Positions 34,505 through 42,561 of a stretch of 64,000 bases of DNA are shown one piece after another; the first letter of the stretch is position 1, and each line of letters opens with the position of its first letter. The position numbers and the translations under genes were made by a program. The DNA is from a bacterium (GTDB taxonomy: Bacteria > Armatimonadota > Zipacnadia > Zipacnadales > UBA11051): the NCBI GenBank assembly GCA_030604405.1, contig JAUVVY010000005.1, forward strand, positions 1 to 64,000, written 5' to 3'. Under the pieces are notes generated by a model. The model searched no databases and was not told the origin of the DNA. It saw nothing but the letters and a program-made list of their open reading frames with translations.

Positions 34505-35707
34505 GTGTCTGACGGTATTGAGGTAACGGTTGGCCGCAAGAACGCCGATTTCACAGGCAAGGACCATCTCGCGCTGCAAGGGGCTGTGGACTATGTCACG
34601 GCGCTTGGCGGCGGAACGGTGCGGATTCTACCCGGGACCTATGAGATGGGCAATTCGCTGTTTCTGCGCGATAACATTCATGTAGTCGGCTCCGGTGAAG
34701 ATACCGTGCTGCACAAGTGCCCGTCCGCGTCCACCCCGCTCGTCGAGGAAATGGACTGCTACTCGACGCACGTTGTGGTCAAGGACGGCTCGATCTTCAA
34801 GGTCGGTGGTGCGGTGCTGGTGCAGGGCAAGTCGCCGTTCTACGATAAGCAGCAGTACCTCAGACGCACTGTGACAGCCATTGACGGCAACACGATTCAT
34901 ATTGACAATGACGGGCGGCTGCAGGATTTCTGGCTGGAGCCGCAGTCGGAAGCGAAAACGGTTTTTTCGGTCATTACCGGCCTGTTCGTCAAAGATGCCG
35001 TGGTTGAGAACTTGACCATTGATGGCAACCGTGCGGAGAACGAACACTTTAACGGCTGCTTCGGCGCTGCCCTGTTCCTGGAGGACAGCCAGCGCACCGT
35101 GATCCGTAATGTCACAGCGCGGGATTACAACGGCGATGGGATAAACTGGCAGACGTGTGAGGACATCACTGTGGACGGCTGCCGGTCAATCAACAACGCC
35201 GACTGCGGCCTGCATCCCGGCACCGGCAACCAGCGACCGATAATGACCAACAACACTCTGATCGGCAACAAGTGGGGCCTGTTCTATTGCTGGGGCGTAA
35301 AGAACAGCATCGCGGAGAATAATGTAATCGAAGAATCCCAGCAGCACGGTATTACCATCGGCCATCACGATGTAGATAATATCATTCGCAATAATCAGAT
35401 CAGGCGCAGCGGCATGAATGGGATCCTGTTCCGCCAGCATCCGAACGCGGCGCGCGATCCGCATCGCAATGTACTCGAACAGAATCTGATCGTGGACAGC
35501 GGCACAAAGGGCGATTGTGTCGGCATCGAAATGCTGGGAACAGCCGAGGATGTGGTACTGCGCGGCAACCGCGTAGTTGACACGCGCCGCAAGCACAAGA
35601 GCCGCAAGCGGATTGGCCTGCGCATCGGGCCGGACATCAAGAACCTGCACGTTGAGGGCATGGAGTTCAGAGGGATGGAGAAAGATATCGTGGACCAACG
35701 GCGCTGA
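34505..35707 (+). CDS. Right-handed parallel beta-helix protein, paralogue 1
   Basis: A 400-residue protein of the pectin-lyase-like beta-helix type. It opens with VTVGRKNADFTGKDH and the ALQGAVDYV...GGGTVRILPGTY motif of the Pectate_lyase_3 family and continues with coil repeats ending in N-ladders (NVIEESQQHGITIG, NNQIRRSGMNGILF, NLIVDSGTKGDC). GTG 34505 is chosen over upstream ATGs because GGAGGAG lies six bases before it and the paralogue begins at the same residue. No signal peptide is visible. It is very similar along its whole length to the protein at 37078-38277, so the pair arose by duplication. Substrate unknown; such proteins epimerise, cleave or bind polysaccharides. Confidence 0.85.
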   Translation: MSDGIEVTVGRKNADFTGKDHLALQGAVDYVTALGGGTVRILPGTYEMGNSLFLRDNIHVVGSGEDTVLHKCPSASTPLVEEMDCYSTHVVVKDGSIFKVGGAVLVQGKSPFYDKQQYLRRTVTAIDGNTIHIDNDGRLQDFWLEPQSEAKTVFSVITGLFVKDAVVENLTIDGNRAENEHFNGCFGAALFLEDSQRTVIRNVTARDYNGDGINWQTCEDITVDGCRSINNADCGLHPGTGNQRPIMTNNTLIGNKWGLFYCWGVKNSIAENNVIEESQQHGITIGHHDVDNIIRNNQIRRSGMNGILFRQHPNAARDPHRNVLEQNLIVDSGTKGDCVGIEMLGTAEDVVLRGNRVVDTRRKHKSRKRIGLRIGPDIKNLHVEGMEFRGMEKDIVDQRR

Positions 35708-35718
35708 GCGGGTGCCGC

Positions 35719-36849
35719 CTATGGTCCGCCAGCGCTGTAGTTTCGTGCGGCTCGCATCATTGCATCCACCGCCGCAGGCTCAACGTTGCTGGGGATAGGG
35801 CTGCCGGTGCTGAGCACAAATGGTGCGCCAGAGCCAGATTGGCGGATCTGGTCAAAGACCGTGGCCTTGATTTCATCCCCGATGTTCCTCAAAAGCATTT
35901 CCTCAGAATCGAGATTCCCAAACAGGCAGCGGTCGGGCCCGAAGACCTCGCGGACATGAGCCACGCTGATGTCAAAGCCCTTGCGCGGTTGCTCCCAGGC
36001 AAATGCGTCAATGTCCAGAGACGCCTCCTGAGTAAGTATTGGCCCCACGTCGCCCTCGTTCCACAAGATCATGCGCAGGCCCGCCTCGTGAGCTGCCTCC
36101 GTGATGGATGCCTGATAGGGCAGCGCAAAGCGCTCGAACATCGCCGGAGAAATGATGTCGCACGAGGCCCAGCCATCCGCGATGAAGACCACCTCGGCAC
36201 CTGCCGCCGCCAGCGCCTGCATCAGCGGCCGGTCCCAGCCGCTGTAGCGCTCGCACACGTGCAGGAAAAAACCGGGGTCATCCAGCATCGCCTCCATCGC
36301 GGCCTTGAAGCCCAGTGCGTAGCAGGCGCGGATGTAGGCAGGGGAGCTGTGCGGCAGCACCAGGGCGCAGTTGCCCAGCTCGGCGATGAGTCGCGCCAGG
36401 CCGCCGAGGTACTCTTCTGACGGCGCGGAGCAGTCCGAGATCAAGCGGTCGGCGTCGGCCTCAGATGCGATTTTTTGTGGATCATAGTAATCGTCAGGCT
36501 CTCCACCCGGTCGGGTCGAGGCCAGGCTGGTCTTGTGCAACTTCCGCTCGCTAGCCGTGTTATTGTCCCGCACCAGCCAGGCCTCGTCGGTTTCTGCCAG
36601 CAGCGTCGGGTCCTCGGGGCCAGAGCCGGCTCCGTCATACCAGATCAGGTCCGGCCGGTGGCGCTCGTAGAGGGCGATGTGGGCGCGGTGCCAGGCCTCG
36701 CTGCCGCCAAAAGCCAGCTCCCACGGCTCAAGCCCGGCAACCTTCCAACTGTAATCGAAGCCCCACGTGAATACGCCAACGGGCACGCTCGGCGTCGGCC
36801 GACCGGCCAGAGCTGCCAGTGCCAACAATCGTCCCGAATGTTGCCTCAT
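35719..36849 (-). CDS. Uroporphyrinogen-decarboxylase-family (URO-D) protein
   Basis: A 376-residue TIM-barrel protein of the URO-D/MtaA/CmuA superfamily, which holds the haem-pathway decarboxylase and many corrinoid-dependent methyltransferases. Family segments include SSPAYIRACYALGFKAAM, GAEVVFIADGWASCDIISP and FGPDRCLFGNLDSEEMLL. The zinc-binding H-x-C-G of methylcobamide:CoM methyltransferases is replaced by ILWNEGD, so that chemistry is unlikely. ATG 36849 or TTG 36852 may be the start; no good ribosome-binding site was found. It lies antisense between two paralogous beta-helix genes, 11 bases from the end of the first. Function unknown; many bacteria of this kind carry several such genes beside sugar-catabolism loci. 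Confidence 0.78.
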   Translation of the reverse strand: MRQHSGRLLALAALAGRPTPSVPVGVFTWGFDYSWKVAGLEPWELAFGGSEAWHRAHIALYERHRPDLIWYDGAGSGPEDPTLLAETDEAWLVRDNNTASERKLHKTSLASTRPGGEPDDYYDPQKIASEADADRLISDCSAPSEEYLGGLARLIAELGNCALVLPHSSPAYIRACYALGFKAAMEAMLDDPGFFLHVCERYSGWDRPLMQALAAAGAEVVFIADGWASCDIISPAMFERFALPYQASITEAAHEAGLRMILWNEGDVGPILTQEASLDIDAFAWEQPRKGFDISVAHVREVFGPDRCLFGNLDSEEMLLRNIGDEIKATVFDQIRQSGSGAPFVLSTGSPIPSNVEPAAVDAMMRAARNYSAGGP

Positions 36850-37077
36850 CAACGCTCATCTGCCTGTCGCGGCAGTTTAGTGGCGCGAGGTCGTCTGTGC
36901 TCGAATGACATAGCCTAGTTTCACGGTCGCGCTTTGAATTCCTCTGCGTGCGAAGCCGCAGCCTCCGCCACCAGAGCGCGGGACCATGAAGGTGTCGGGC
37001 GCGGCCAAATCGAAACTGGGGCAGAGGTTCTGTGACGGCACGCGAGCGAGATCATCTACTGCCAGGAGGCGAGGGCA

Positions 37078-38277
37078 TTGTCCAATCCTATTGAGGTAAC
37101 CGTCGGCCCGAGGAGAGCTGATTTCACAGGGAAGGACCATTTCGCGCTGCAGGGGGCTGTGGATTATGTGACCCGGCTTGGGGGCGGGACGGTGCGCATC
37201 CTGCCAGGCACGTATGAGATGGGCAATTCGCTGTTTCTGCGCGACAATTTGCACCTGATAGGCTCGGGCGATAAGAGCATTCTGCGCAAGTGCCCGGCGG
37301 CAAAGACCCGACTCGTGGAGGATACCGACTGGTACTCCAACGTGGTGAAGGTGAAAGATGCGTCCATCTTTGAGGTCGGCGGCGGGCTGATCTTGCGAGG
37401 GAAGTCGCCGCACTTTGACAAGCAGCAGATCGTCAAACGCACCGTGGCGGGCCTTGATGGCAACACGGTGATTCTCAACCAGGAGCCGCGGGAGAATTTC
37501 TGGCTTGAAACCAAGCCCGAGGCCTGCACACTTTTTCCAGTCATCACCGGAGATTACGTCAATGATGTCACCATTGAGAGTCTGAGCATTGACGGCAACC
37601 GCGCGGAGAACCAGAACCTCAACGGCAACTACGGCGGCTGCATCTTCATCCAGGACTGCGACCGCATCGTGGTGCGCAATGTCACCGTACGGGACTACGA
37701 CGGCGACGGGATTAGCTGGCAGGTGTGCGATGACATCACGATTGACGGCTGCCGGTCAATCAACAACCGCGACCTGGGCGTGCATCCGGGTAGTGGCTCG
37801 CAGCGGCCGATAATCACCAACAATACAATCATCGGCGCGTCCCAGGGGCTGTTCTTCTGCTGGGGCGTGAAGTACGGCATCGCCGAGAATAACGTCATCG
37901 AGGACTGCGGCAAATACGGCATCTCCATCGGCCACCGTGACACCGACAACCTCGTGCGCAACAACCAGATTCGGCGCAGCGGCGAGCATGGCATTTTTTT
38001 CCGCCAGCATCCCAGTCCCGCCCGCGACCCGCACCGCAATGTCTTTGAGGGCAACCTGATAGTTGACAGCGGGAAGAGAGGCGACTGTGTGGCCATAGAG
38101 ATGCTCGGGAAAGCCGAAGATGTGGTGCTGCGTGACAACCGCATAGTTGACACCCGCCGCAAGCACAAGAGCCGCAAGCGCATCGGCCTGCGCATCGGCC
38201 CCGACATCAAGAACCTGCAGGTTGAGGGGATGGAATACGTGGGCCTCGAAAAGGAGATCGTAGATAAGCGGAAATAG
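37078..38277 (+). CDS. Right-handed parallel beta-helix protein, paralogue 2
   Basis: A 399-residue copy of the protein at 34505-35707, colinear from IEVTVG to the C-terminal DTRRKHKSRKRIGLRIGPDI segment, which is identical in both. Differences cluster in the middle coils (for example NENLNGNYGG-type versus NEHFNGCFGA-type turns), the usual place for substrate selectivity. The start is TTG 37078 with AGGAGG (37064-37069) eight bases upstream; no ATG is available nearby. There is no signal peptide. A gap of 50 bases separates it from a small membrane protein gene on the same strand. Confidence 0.85.
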   Translation: MSNPIEVTVGPRRADFTGKDHFALQGAVDYVTRLGGGTVRILPGTYEMGNSLFLRDNLHLIGSGDKSILRKCPAAKTRLVEDTDWYSNVVKVKDASIFEVGGGLILRGKSPHFDKQQIVKRTVAGLDGNTVILNQEPRENFWLETKPEACTLFPVITGDYVNDVTIESLSIDGNRAENQNLNGNYGGCIFIQDCDRIVVRNVTVRDYDGDGISWQVCDDITIDGCRSINNRDLGVHPGSGSQRPIITNNTIIGASQGLFFCWGVKYGIAENNVIEDCGKYGISIGHRDTDNLVRNNQIRRSGEHGIFFRQHPSPARDPHRNVFEGNLIVDSGKRGDCVAIEMLGKAEDVVLRDNRIVDTRRKHKSRKRIGLRIGPDIKNLQVEGMEYVGLEKEIVDKRK

Positions 38278-38327
38278 GCGGCCGGCCGCAAAGCGAACAA
38301 CAAGGTGATTGGGCGAGGGGGAAGTCC

Positions 38328-38837
38328 ATGGAACCCAAACAGCGACCGATCATAGTCGTCCAGGGGACCAGGGCTGAACGACTTGTGGCGAGAGCAATGG
38401 GTGTGTTGCTGTGTCTGGGCCTCGCGTTTTTCTGGGCGGCGACTGCGGACGCATGGATATGGAATACGGGCTTGATTGGCCTTGGCGGCATGGTGGATGC
38501 AGGCCCGGATGGCGTGGAATGGATCCGGAGTTGCTGGTATCGTGAAGGGGTGCTACTCATCGCAATGGTTCTGGCCGCGTATGCGTTTGCGGCTCGGCAC
38601 CGGGCCTGGCCATTGCGCTATTCGGAGATCGGCTGGCTAGTGGTTGGCTATGCGGTATTCCCACTTGCTGCGACGGCTGTGTTAGCCATCTGTTTTCGCA
38701 TCTCGTTGGGCTACTGGGCATGCACGAGCGCCTGTGAGAGCAGTTGGGGGACATTGCTGATCGCCTACGGCGCCGGCTATCTGTTCGCGCTGCCTCGGGG
38801 CGCGTCCGTCAGTCCGCCTGATGAAGCACATCCGTAA
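38328..38837 (+). CDS. Small hypothetical membrane protein
   Basis: A 169-residue protein with about four predicted membrane helices (around 21-40, 73-88, 98-120 and 135-155). There is a short cytoplasmic start (MEPKQRPIIVVQGTRAERL) and a polar tail. No family is recognised and no catalytic motif stands out. ATG 38328 follows a purine-rich AGGGGGAAG. It lies between a beta-helix gene and a lyase gene in the same direction. Confidence 0.6.
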   Translation: MEPKQRPIIVVQGTRAERLVARAMGVLLCLGLAFFWAATADAWIWNTGLIGLGGMVDAGPDGVEWIRSCWYREGVLLIAMVLAAYAFAARHRAWPLRYSEIGWLVVGYAVFPLAATAVLAICFRISLGYWACTSACESSWGTLLIAYGAGYLFALPRGASVSPPDEAHP

Positions 38838-38920
38838 GAGAGAGCCAGCGGCGTGTTGGGCCGCTTTCGACTGCGACAACTTCCGTAAGCCGAGGCAGAT
38901 GCACCTGAAGGGAAATGACA

Positions 38921-41900
38921 ATGTCCATCAAAATGTGGTTGCTCGTCATTGAGATTCTGCTCATAGTCCTCGCCACTTGCGCGTGGGGCAAAGACGCGCC
39001 GACGTTTTATACCCCGGAGCGCATCGCCATCGCGCGGGAGAATGTGGAGAAGTACGAGTGGGCCCAGCAGACGCTGGATACGATCATGAAGGGTCAGGCC
39101 CAGACGTACATCATCGGGCGGCAGTATGTCTCGGCCGAAGACTACAGCGCGCAGAGCGATGAGTTTATGTGGGAGCTGCAGCCGCCGACGACAATCTCAC
39201 GCGTCGACACACATGAAGCCTTTGCCGAATGTCCCATCCATGGCCTCGAGGTGCGCAAGCTCAATGCCTGGCACCCGTGGCGCATTGACCCGATCAACCA
39301 TCCGTATCAGGTCATGTGCCTGCTGGGCAAAGAGTGGTATCCGAGCAACAAGTTCGGGGAAGGCGACATGACCTCCGGCGATTTTCCCGATGATGGCAAT
39401 GGCTATGTTGCTCCGGACGGCCGACACTTTTATCTTATAAGGGAATACGCCCACTCGTGTTACTGCGCAGTCACAATCCCTTGCCTGCGGTCGCTTTCGC
39501 AGGCCTGGCTTCTGACAGGCGAGGAAAAGTACGCGCATAAATGCGCCATCCTGCTGGCGCGGCTGGCCTCCGAATACCCCAACCACGACGACCGGCAGGA
39601 CCGGCTCTACATGGCCCCTTACGGCGGGACGCACCCGCATTACACATGGAAGCGCGGCGGGATGATCACCGATCTCATCTGGGAGACTTTCTGCACCGAA
39701 GCGGCGGTGTATGCCTATGACGCGATATACGACTACCTCGGCGAGGACCCCGAGCTAATTACCTTCCTTACAGACAAAGGCCTGCCGATTGAGAATGCCG
39801 GCGATCTGCGCGAATATATTGAGCACTACCTGCTGAAGGCGGCCGCGACTGGTCTACTCAATGGGGCTATTCACGGCAACATCGGCCATCACCAGGCGCT
39901 GGCGATGGCTCTGGCGCTGGTGATGGATGACTATTCGGACAATCACCCGAACTCAAAGGACATGGTTGACTTCGCCTATCATGGCGAGGGGCACTGTGCC
40001 TATATCATGATCAATGGCCTGTACCGCGACGGGGGCGGTCACGAAAGCCCCGGTTACAACAATATCAAGCTCGACTTCATCCGCGTGGCGCAGGTCATGG
40101 AAGAGATACGGCAGCGCCGTCCGGACGAGTTTCCGGTGACAGAATACCCGGACTTGTTCGGCAGCGAAAAGGCTGCGTCAATATTCGATTACTTTATTGA
40201 CCTGAAGATGCTTGGATACTTCATTCCCAGCATCGGCGACGCCGGAGGCATACGCAAGGCGCGGCGCGTCGGCCCCCGGAACTGGTCCATGGTGAGCGAC
40301 CAGAATATCTTCGCGTTCAGCAAGTACGGCGATCCGCGCTACGCCCGGGCCTGCACGAGGCTGGACGGGACTTTCTACGGGGGCAAGCTTTTCGAGCCGT
40401 ATCCCATTGATGAGATCGAGGCGGCCCTGGAAGATCCGGCGTCGGAGATAAAGCCGGTTTCGCGGCTGCTTGATGGCTATGGTGTGGGGATACTGGAGTC
40501 GGGTGAGGGCGAGCACCGTCGTGCAGTGGCTCTGAACTACTCGGCAATTCCCGGGCACCGCCAGTCGGACAACCTCAACCTTGAAGTCTTCGCGCGTGGC
40601 GTCAACATCTTGCCTGATCTCGGCTATCCCTTCAGTTGGGACTATACCAGCCAGTGGGATGACAACATCATGGCCCACAATACCGTCAGCGTGGGGGAGA
40701 GCAAAGCCGACCAGCGGGTGCGAGTGGGCAATGCGGCGACACTGTTTGCCAGCCAAAACGGTGTGCATGTGGTCACAGCCCACCATGTGCCGTATCCACC
40801 CGGCTATGGCGTAACGAAAGACGCTGCGCCGGATGTGGACCTGTACGAGCGGACGGCGATCCTTATTGACATTGATCCAGAGCGTTTCTACGTGGTGGAC
40901 CTGTTCGCGGTCAACGGCGGCGACCAGCACGACCAGAGCTGGCACGGGCCACTGCCGGAGCCCGAGCTTCCCCTGCTCGACTGGCAGCAGCAAACCGGCA
41001 CCCTCGCCGGGCCGGATGTCGAGCAGTTTGCCACTTACACCGACCGCTGGGGCCGGGAGTGGACGAACTTCCCGTGCTACCTGAAGGATATCAAGCGAGC
41101 CAGGCTCGACCAGCCGGCGATCTGGAAATGGGACTATGGTCTGGAGCAGGGCGATACGCTGCATCTGCACGTGATACCGGTTGGCGGGCCGCTGGAGGCG
41201 ATTATGGGCAACGGTCGCTCGCCGGCGCGGCCTGCTGACTGGAAGCTGGATTACTTGGTCTGTCGCCGTATGGTAGAAAGTGGCGCGCGTTCGCTATTCC
41301 TGAATGTGATTGACGCCTTTCAGGGCGAACCGGTGGTCAAGAGGGTGAGCCTGATCTCCGAGGATCCGCTGGAGCTGGAAGTCGCCTACGAGGGTGGCTC
41401 TGACCGCATTCAGATAGCCACGCCTGCCAGTCCCAGCAGCACCACCGGCCATAGGCCGCAGGGCGTGCGAGTTGTATCCGCCTCGGGCGGGGAGGTCGTG
41501 CGCGACGTGCAGATGGGGCAATACGCGCCAGATGAGGGCCCCGGCTATGTTAGCGACACGATCCGCGACCTGGATTACCAGAGCAGAGAGATTGCGATTG
41601 CGTATGAGGACGGGCGCGCGCAGGAATTCGCTCCTGGGCGTGCCGTGCGTATATACAACTGGGGGCGCAGTGGGCTGTATATCATCAGGGAGCAGCGGCG
41701 CGAAGGTGATCTGCTGTGGCTGATGCTTGACACGACGGCGCTGCTGGCGCGAGGCCCGGTGACAGAGGTAGAAGATGGTGCGATCAGCCTGTCCGAATAC
41801 TTCCAGTTTGCCACCGGCAAGGCCGGAGATGACGGCAAGCTTGCCAGCGGCGGGCCGCACTTTTTCGCCGGCGCGCGCCTGGGTGAAGGTGATAGCGCCA

Positions 41901-42061
41901 GGATAGTGGAGGCAGTGGCCAACACCTCAGGCTCGTCCACAAAGATCTTCCTGCACGATGAGGCTGCAAAGGCCGACCTGCAAGCTGATTACGCCGAGAA
42001 GATCGTGTCGGTCTGGGAGTACGGGATCGGTGATAACGTCGAGTTGGCGTGCGTGAAATAG
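38921..42061 (+). CDS. Secreted heparinase II/III-family polysaccharide lyase
   Basis: A 1,046-residue exported protein; ATG 38921 is chosen over 38915 because AGGGA then has a normal seven-base spacer, and the signal peptide MSIKMWLLVIEILLIVLATCAWG follows. The N-terminal half (about 50-470) is an alpha/alpha-toroid with NIGHHQALAMALALV and YRDGGGHESPGYNN, the Asn-His and Tyr-type residues expected of heparinase II/III and alginate lyases. The middle (about 550-730) is the heparinase II/III beta domain, with AHNTVSVGESKADQRV and ILIDIDPERFYVVDLFAVNGG. The C-terminal third is beta-rich. It should eliminate uronic-acid linkages of an extracellular glycan. The sixA-like gene overlaps its end in another frame. 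Confidence 0.85.
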   Translation: MSIKMWLLVIEILLIVLATCAWGKDAPTFYTPERIAIARENVEKYEWAQQTLDTIMKGQAQTYIIGRQYVSAEDYSAQSDEFMWELQPPTTISRVDTHEAFAECPIHGLEVRKLNAWHPWRIDPINHPYQVMCLLGKEWYPSNKFGEGDMTSGDFPDDGNGYVAPDGRHFYLIREYAHSCYCAVTIPCLRSLSQAWLLTGEEKYAHKCAILLARLASEYPNHDDRQDRLYMAPYGGTHPHYTWKRGGMITDLIWETFCTEAAVYAYDAIYDYLGEDPELITFLTDKGLPIENAGDLREYIEHYLLKAAATGLLNGAIHGNIGHHQALAMALALVMDDYSDNHPNSKDMVDFAYHGEGHCAYIMINGLYRDGGGHESPGYNNIKLDFIRVAQVMEEIRQRRPDEFPVTEYPDLFGSEKAASIFDYFIDLKMLGYFIPSIGDAGGIRKARRVGPRNWSMVSDQNIFAFSKYGDPRYARACTRLDGTFYGGKLFEPYPIDEIEAALEDPASEIKPVSRLLDGYGVGILESGEGEHRRAVALNYSAIPGHRQSDNLNLEVFARGVNILPDLGYPFSWDYTSQWDDNIMAHNTVSVGESKADQRVRVGNAATLFASQNGVHVVTAHHVPYPPGYGVTKDAAPDVDLYERTAILIDIDPERFYVVDLFAVNGGDQHDQSWHGPLPEPELPLLDWQQQTGTLAGPDVEQFATYTDRWGREWTNFPCYLKDIKRARLDQPAIWKWDYGLEQGDTLHLHVIPVGGPLEAIMGNGRSPARPADWKLDYLVCRRMVESGARSLFLNVIDAFQGEPVVKRVSLISEDPLELEVAYEGGSDRIQIATPASPSSTTGHRPQGVRVVSASGGEVVRDVQMGQYAPDEGPGYVSDTIRDLDYQSREIAIAYEDGRAQEFAPGRAVRIYNWGRSGLYIIREQRREGDLLWLMLDTTALLARGPVTEVEDGAISLSEYFQFATGKAGDDGKLASGGPHFFAGARLGEGDSARIVEAVANTSGSSTKIFLHDEAAKADLQADYAEKIVSVWEYGIGDNVELACVK

Positions 42062-42093
42062 TGCGCAAAGAGCGGCCTCAAAGGGGGTTTGGA

Positions 42094-42561
42094 ATGGACA
42101 TCTATTTCCTACGGCATGGTGACGCTGCGGACACGGCGACCGGCCAGAGCGACGCGGAGCGGCCGCTTACGGAAGAAGGTGTAGAGCAGGCCCGCAAGGC
42201 AGCGGAATGGTTCGCAAAGCACGAGATCGGGTTCGACGCGATTGTCGCCAGTCCGCTGCTGCGCGCAGTGCAAAGCGCCGAACCCATCGCCGAGGCCTTG
42301 AACATGGAGCTGAGCAGTGACCGGCGGCTGAGTGGTGGGCAGCTTACGGTCGAGGCGCTTGCTGATATGGTGAGCGAACTGGGTAGGCCGGATAGCCTGC
42401 TGCTGGTCGGCCACGAGCCGGACTTCAGCATCATAATCGGGGAACTGATCGGCGGTGAAGTGGAGATGAAAAAGGCCGCCGTCGCGCTGGTGAGATGTGA
42501 AAGCGTCAGGTCCGGAGCGGGGACACTTGCGGCGCTGGTGCCGTCGAAACTGCGGGGCTAG
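42094..42561 (+). CDS. sixA: Phosphohistidine phosphatase, SixA family
   Basis: A 155-residue protein of the histidine phosphatase superfamily. The catalytic RHG motif (YFLRHGDA, His at about residue 7) begins the protein and the second histidine is in LLVGHEPDFS; arginine in SPLLRAVQSAEP completes the phosphate pocket. SixA removes phosphate from histidine residues of phosphotransfer proteins such as ArcB or PtsO. Start ATG 42094 puts the RHG strand at the N-terminus as in SixA; the longer open frame back to 42049 overlaps the lyase gene. Its TAG and the stop codon of the leftward glycyl radical gene overlap, so the two genes converge with no spacer. Confidence 0.88.
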   Translation: MDIYFLRHGDAADTATGQSDAERPLTEEGVEQARKAAEWFAKHEIGFDAIVASPLLRAVQSAEPIAEALNMELSSDRRLSGGQLTVEALADMVSELGRPDSLLLVGHEPDFSIIIGELIGGEVEMKKAAVALVRCESVRSGAGTLAALVPSKLRG

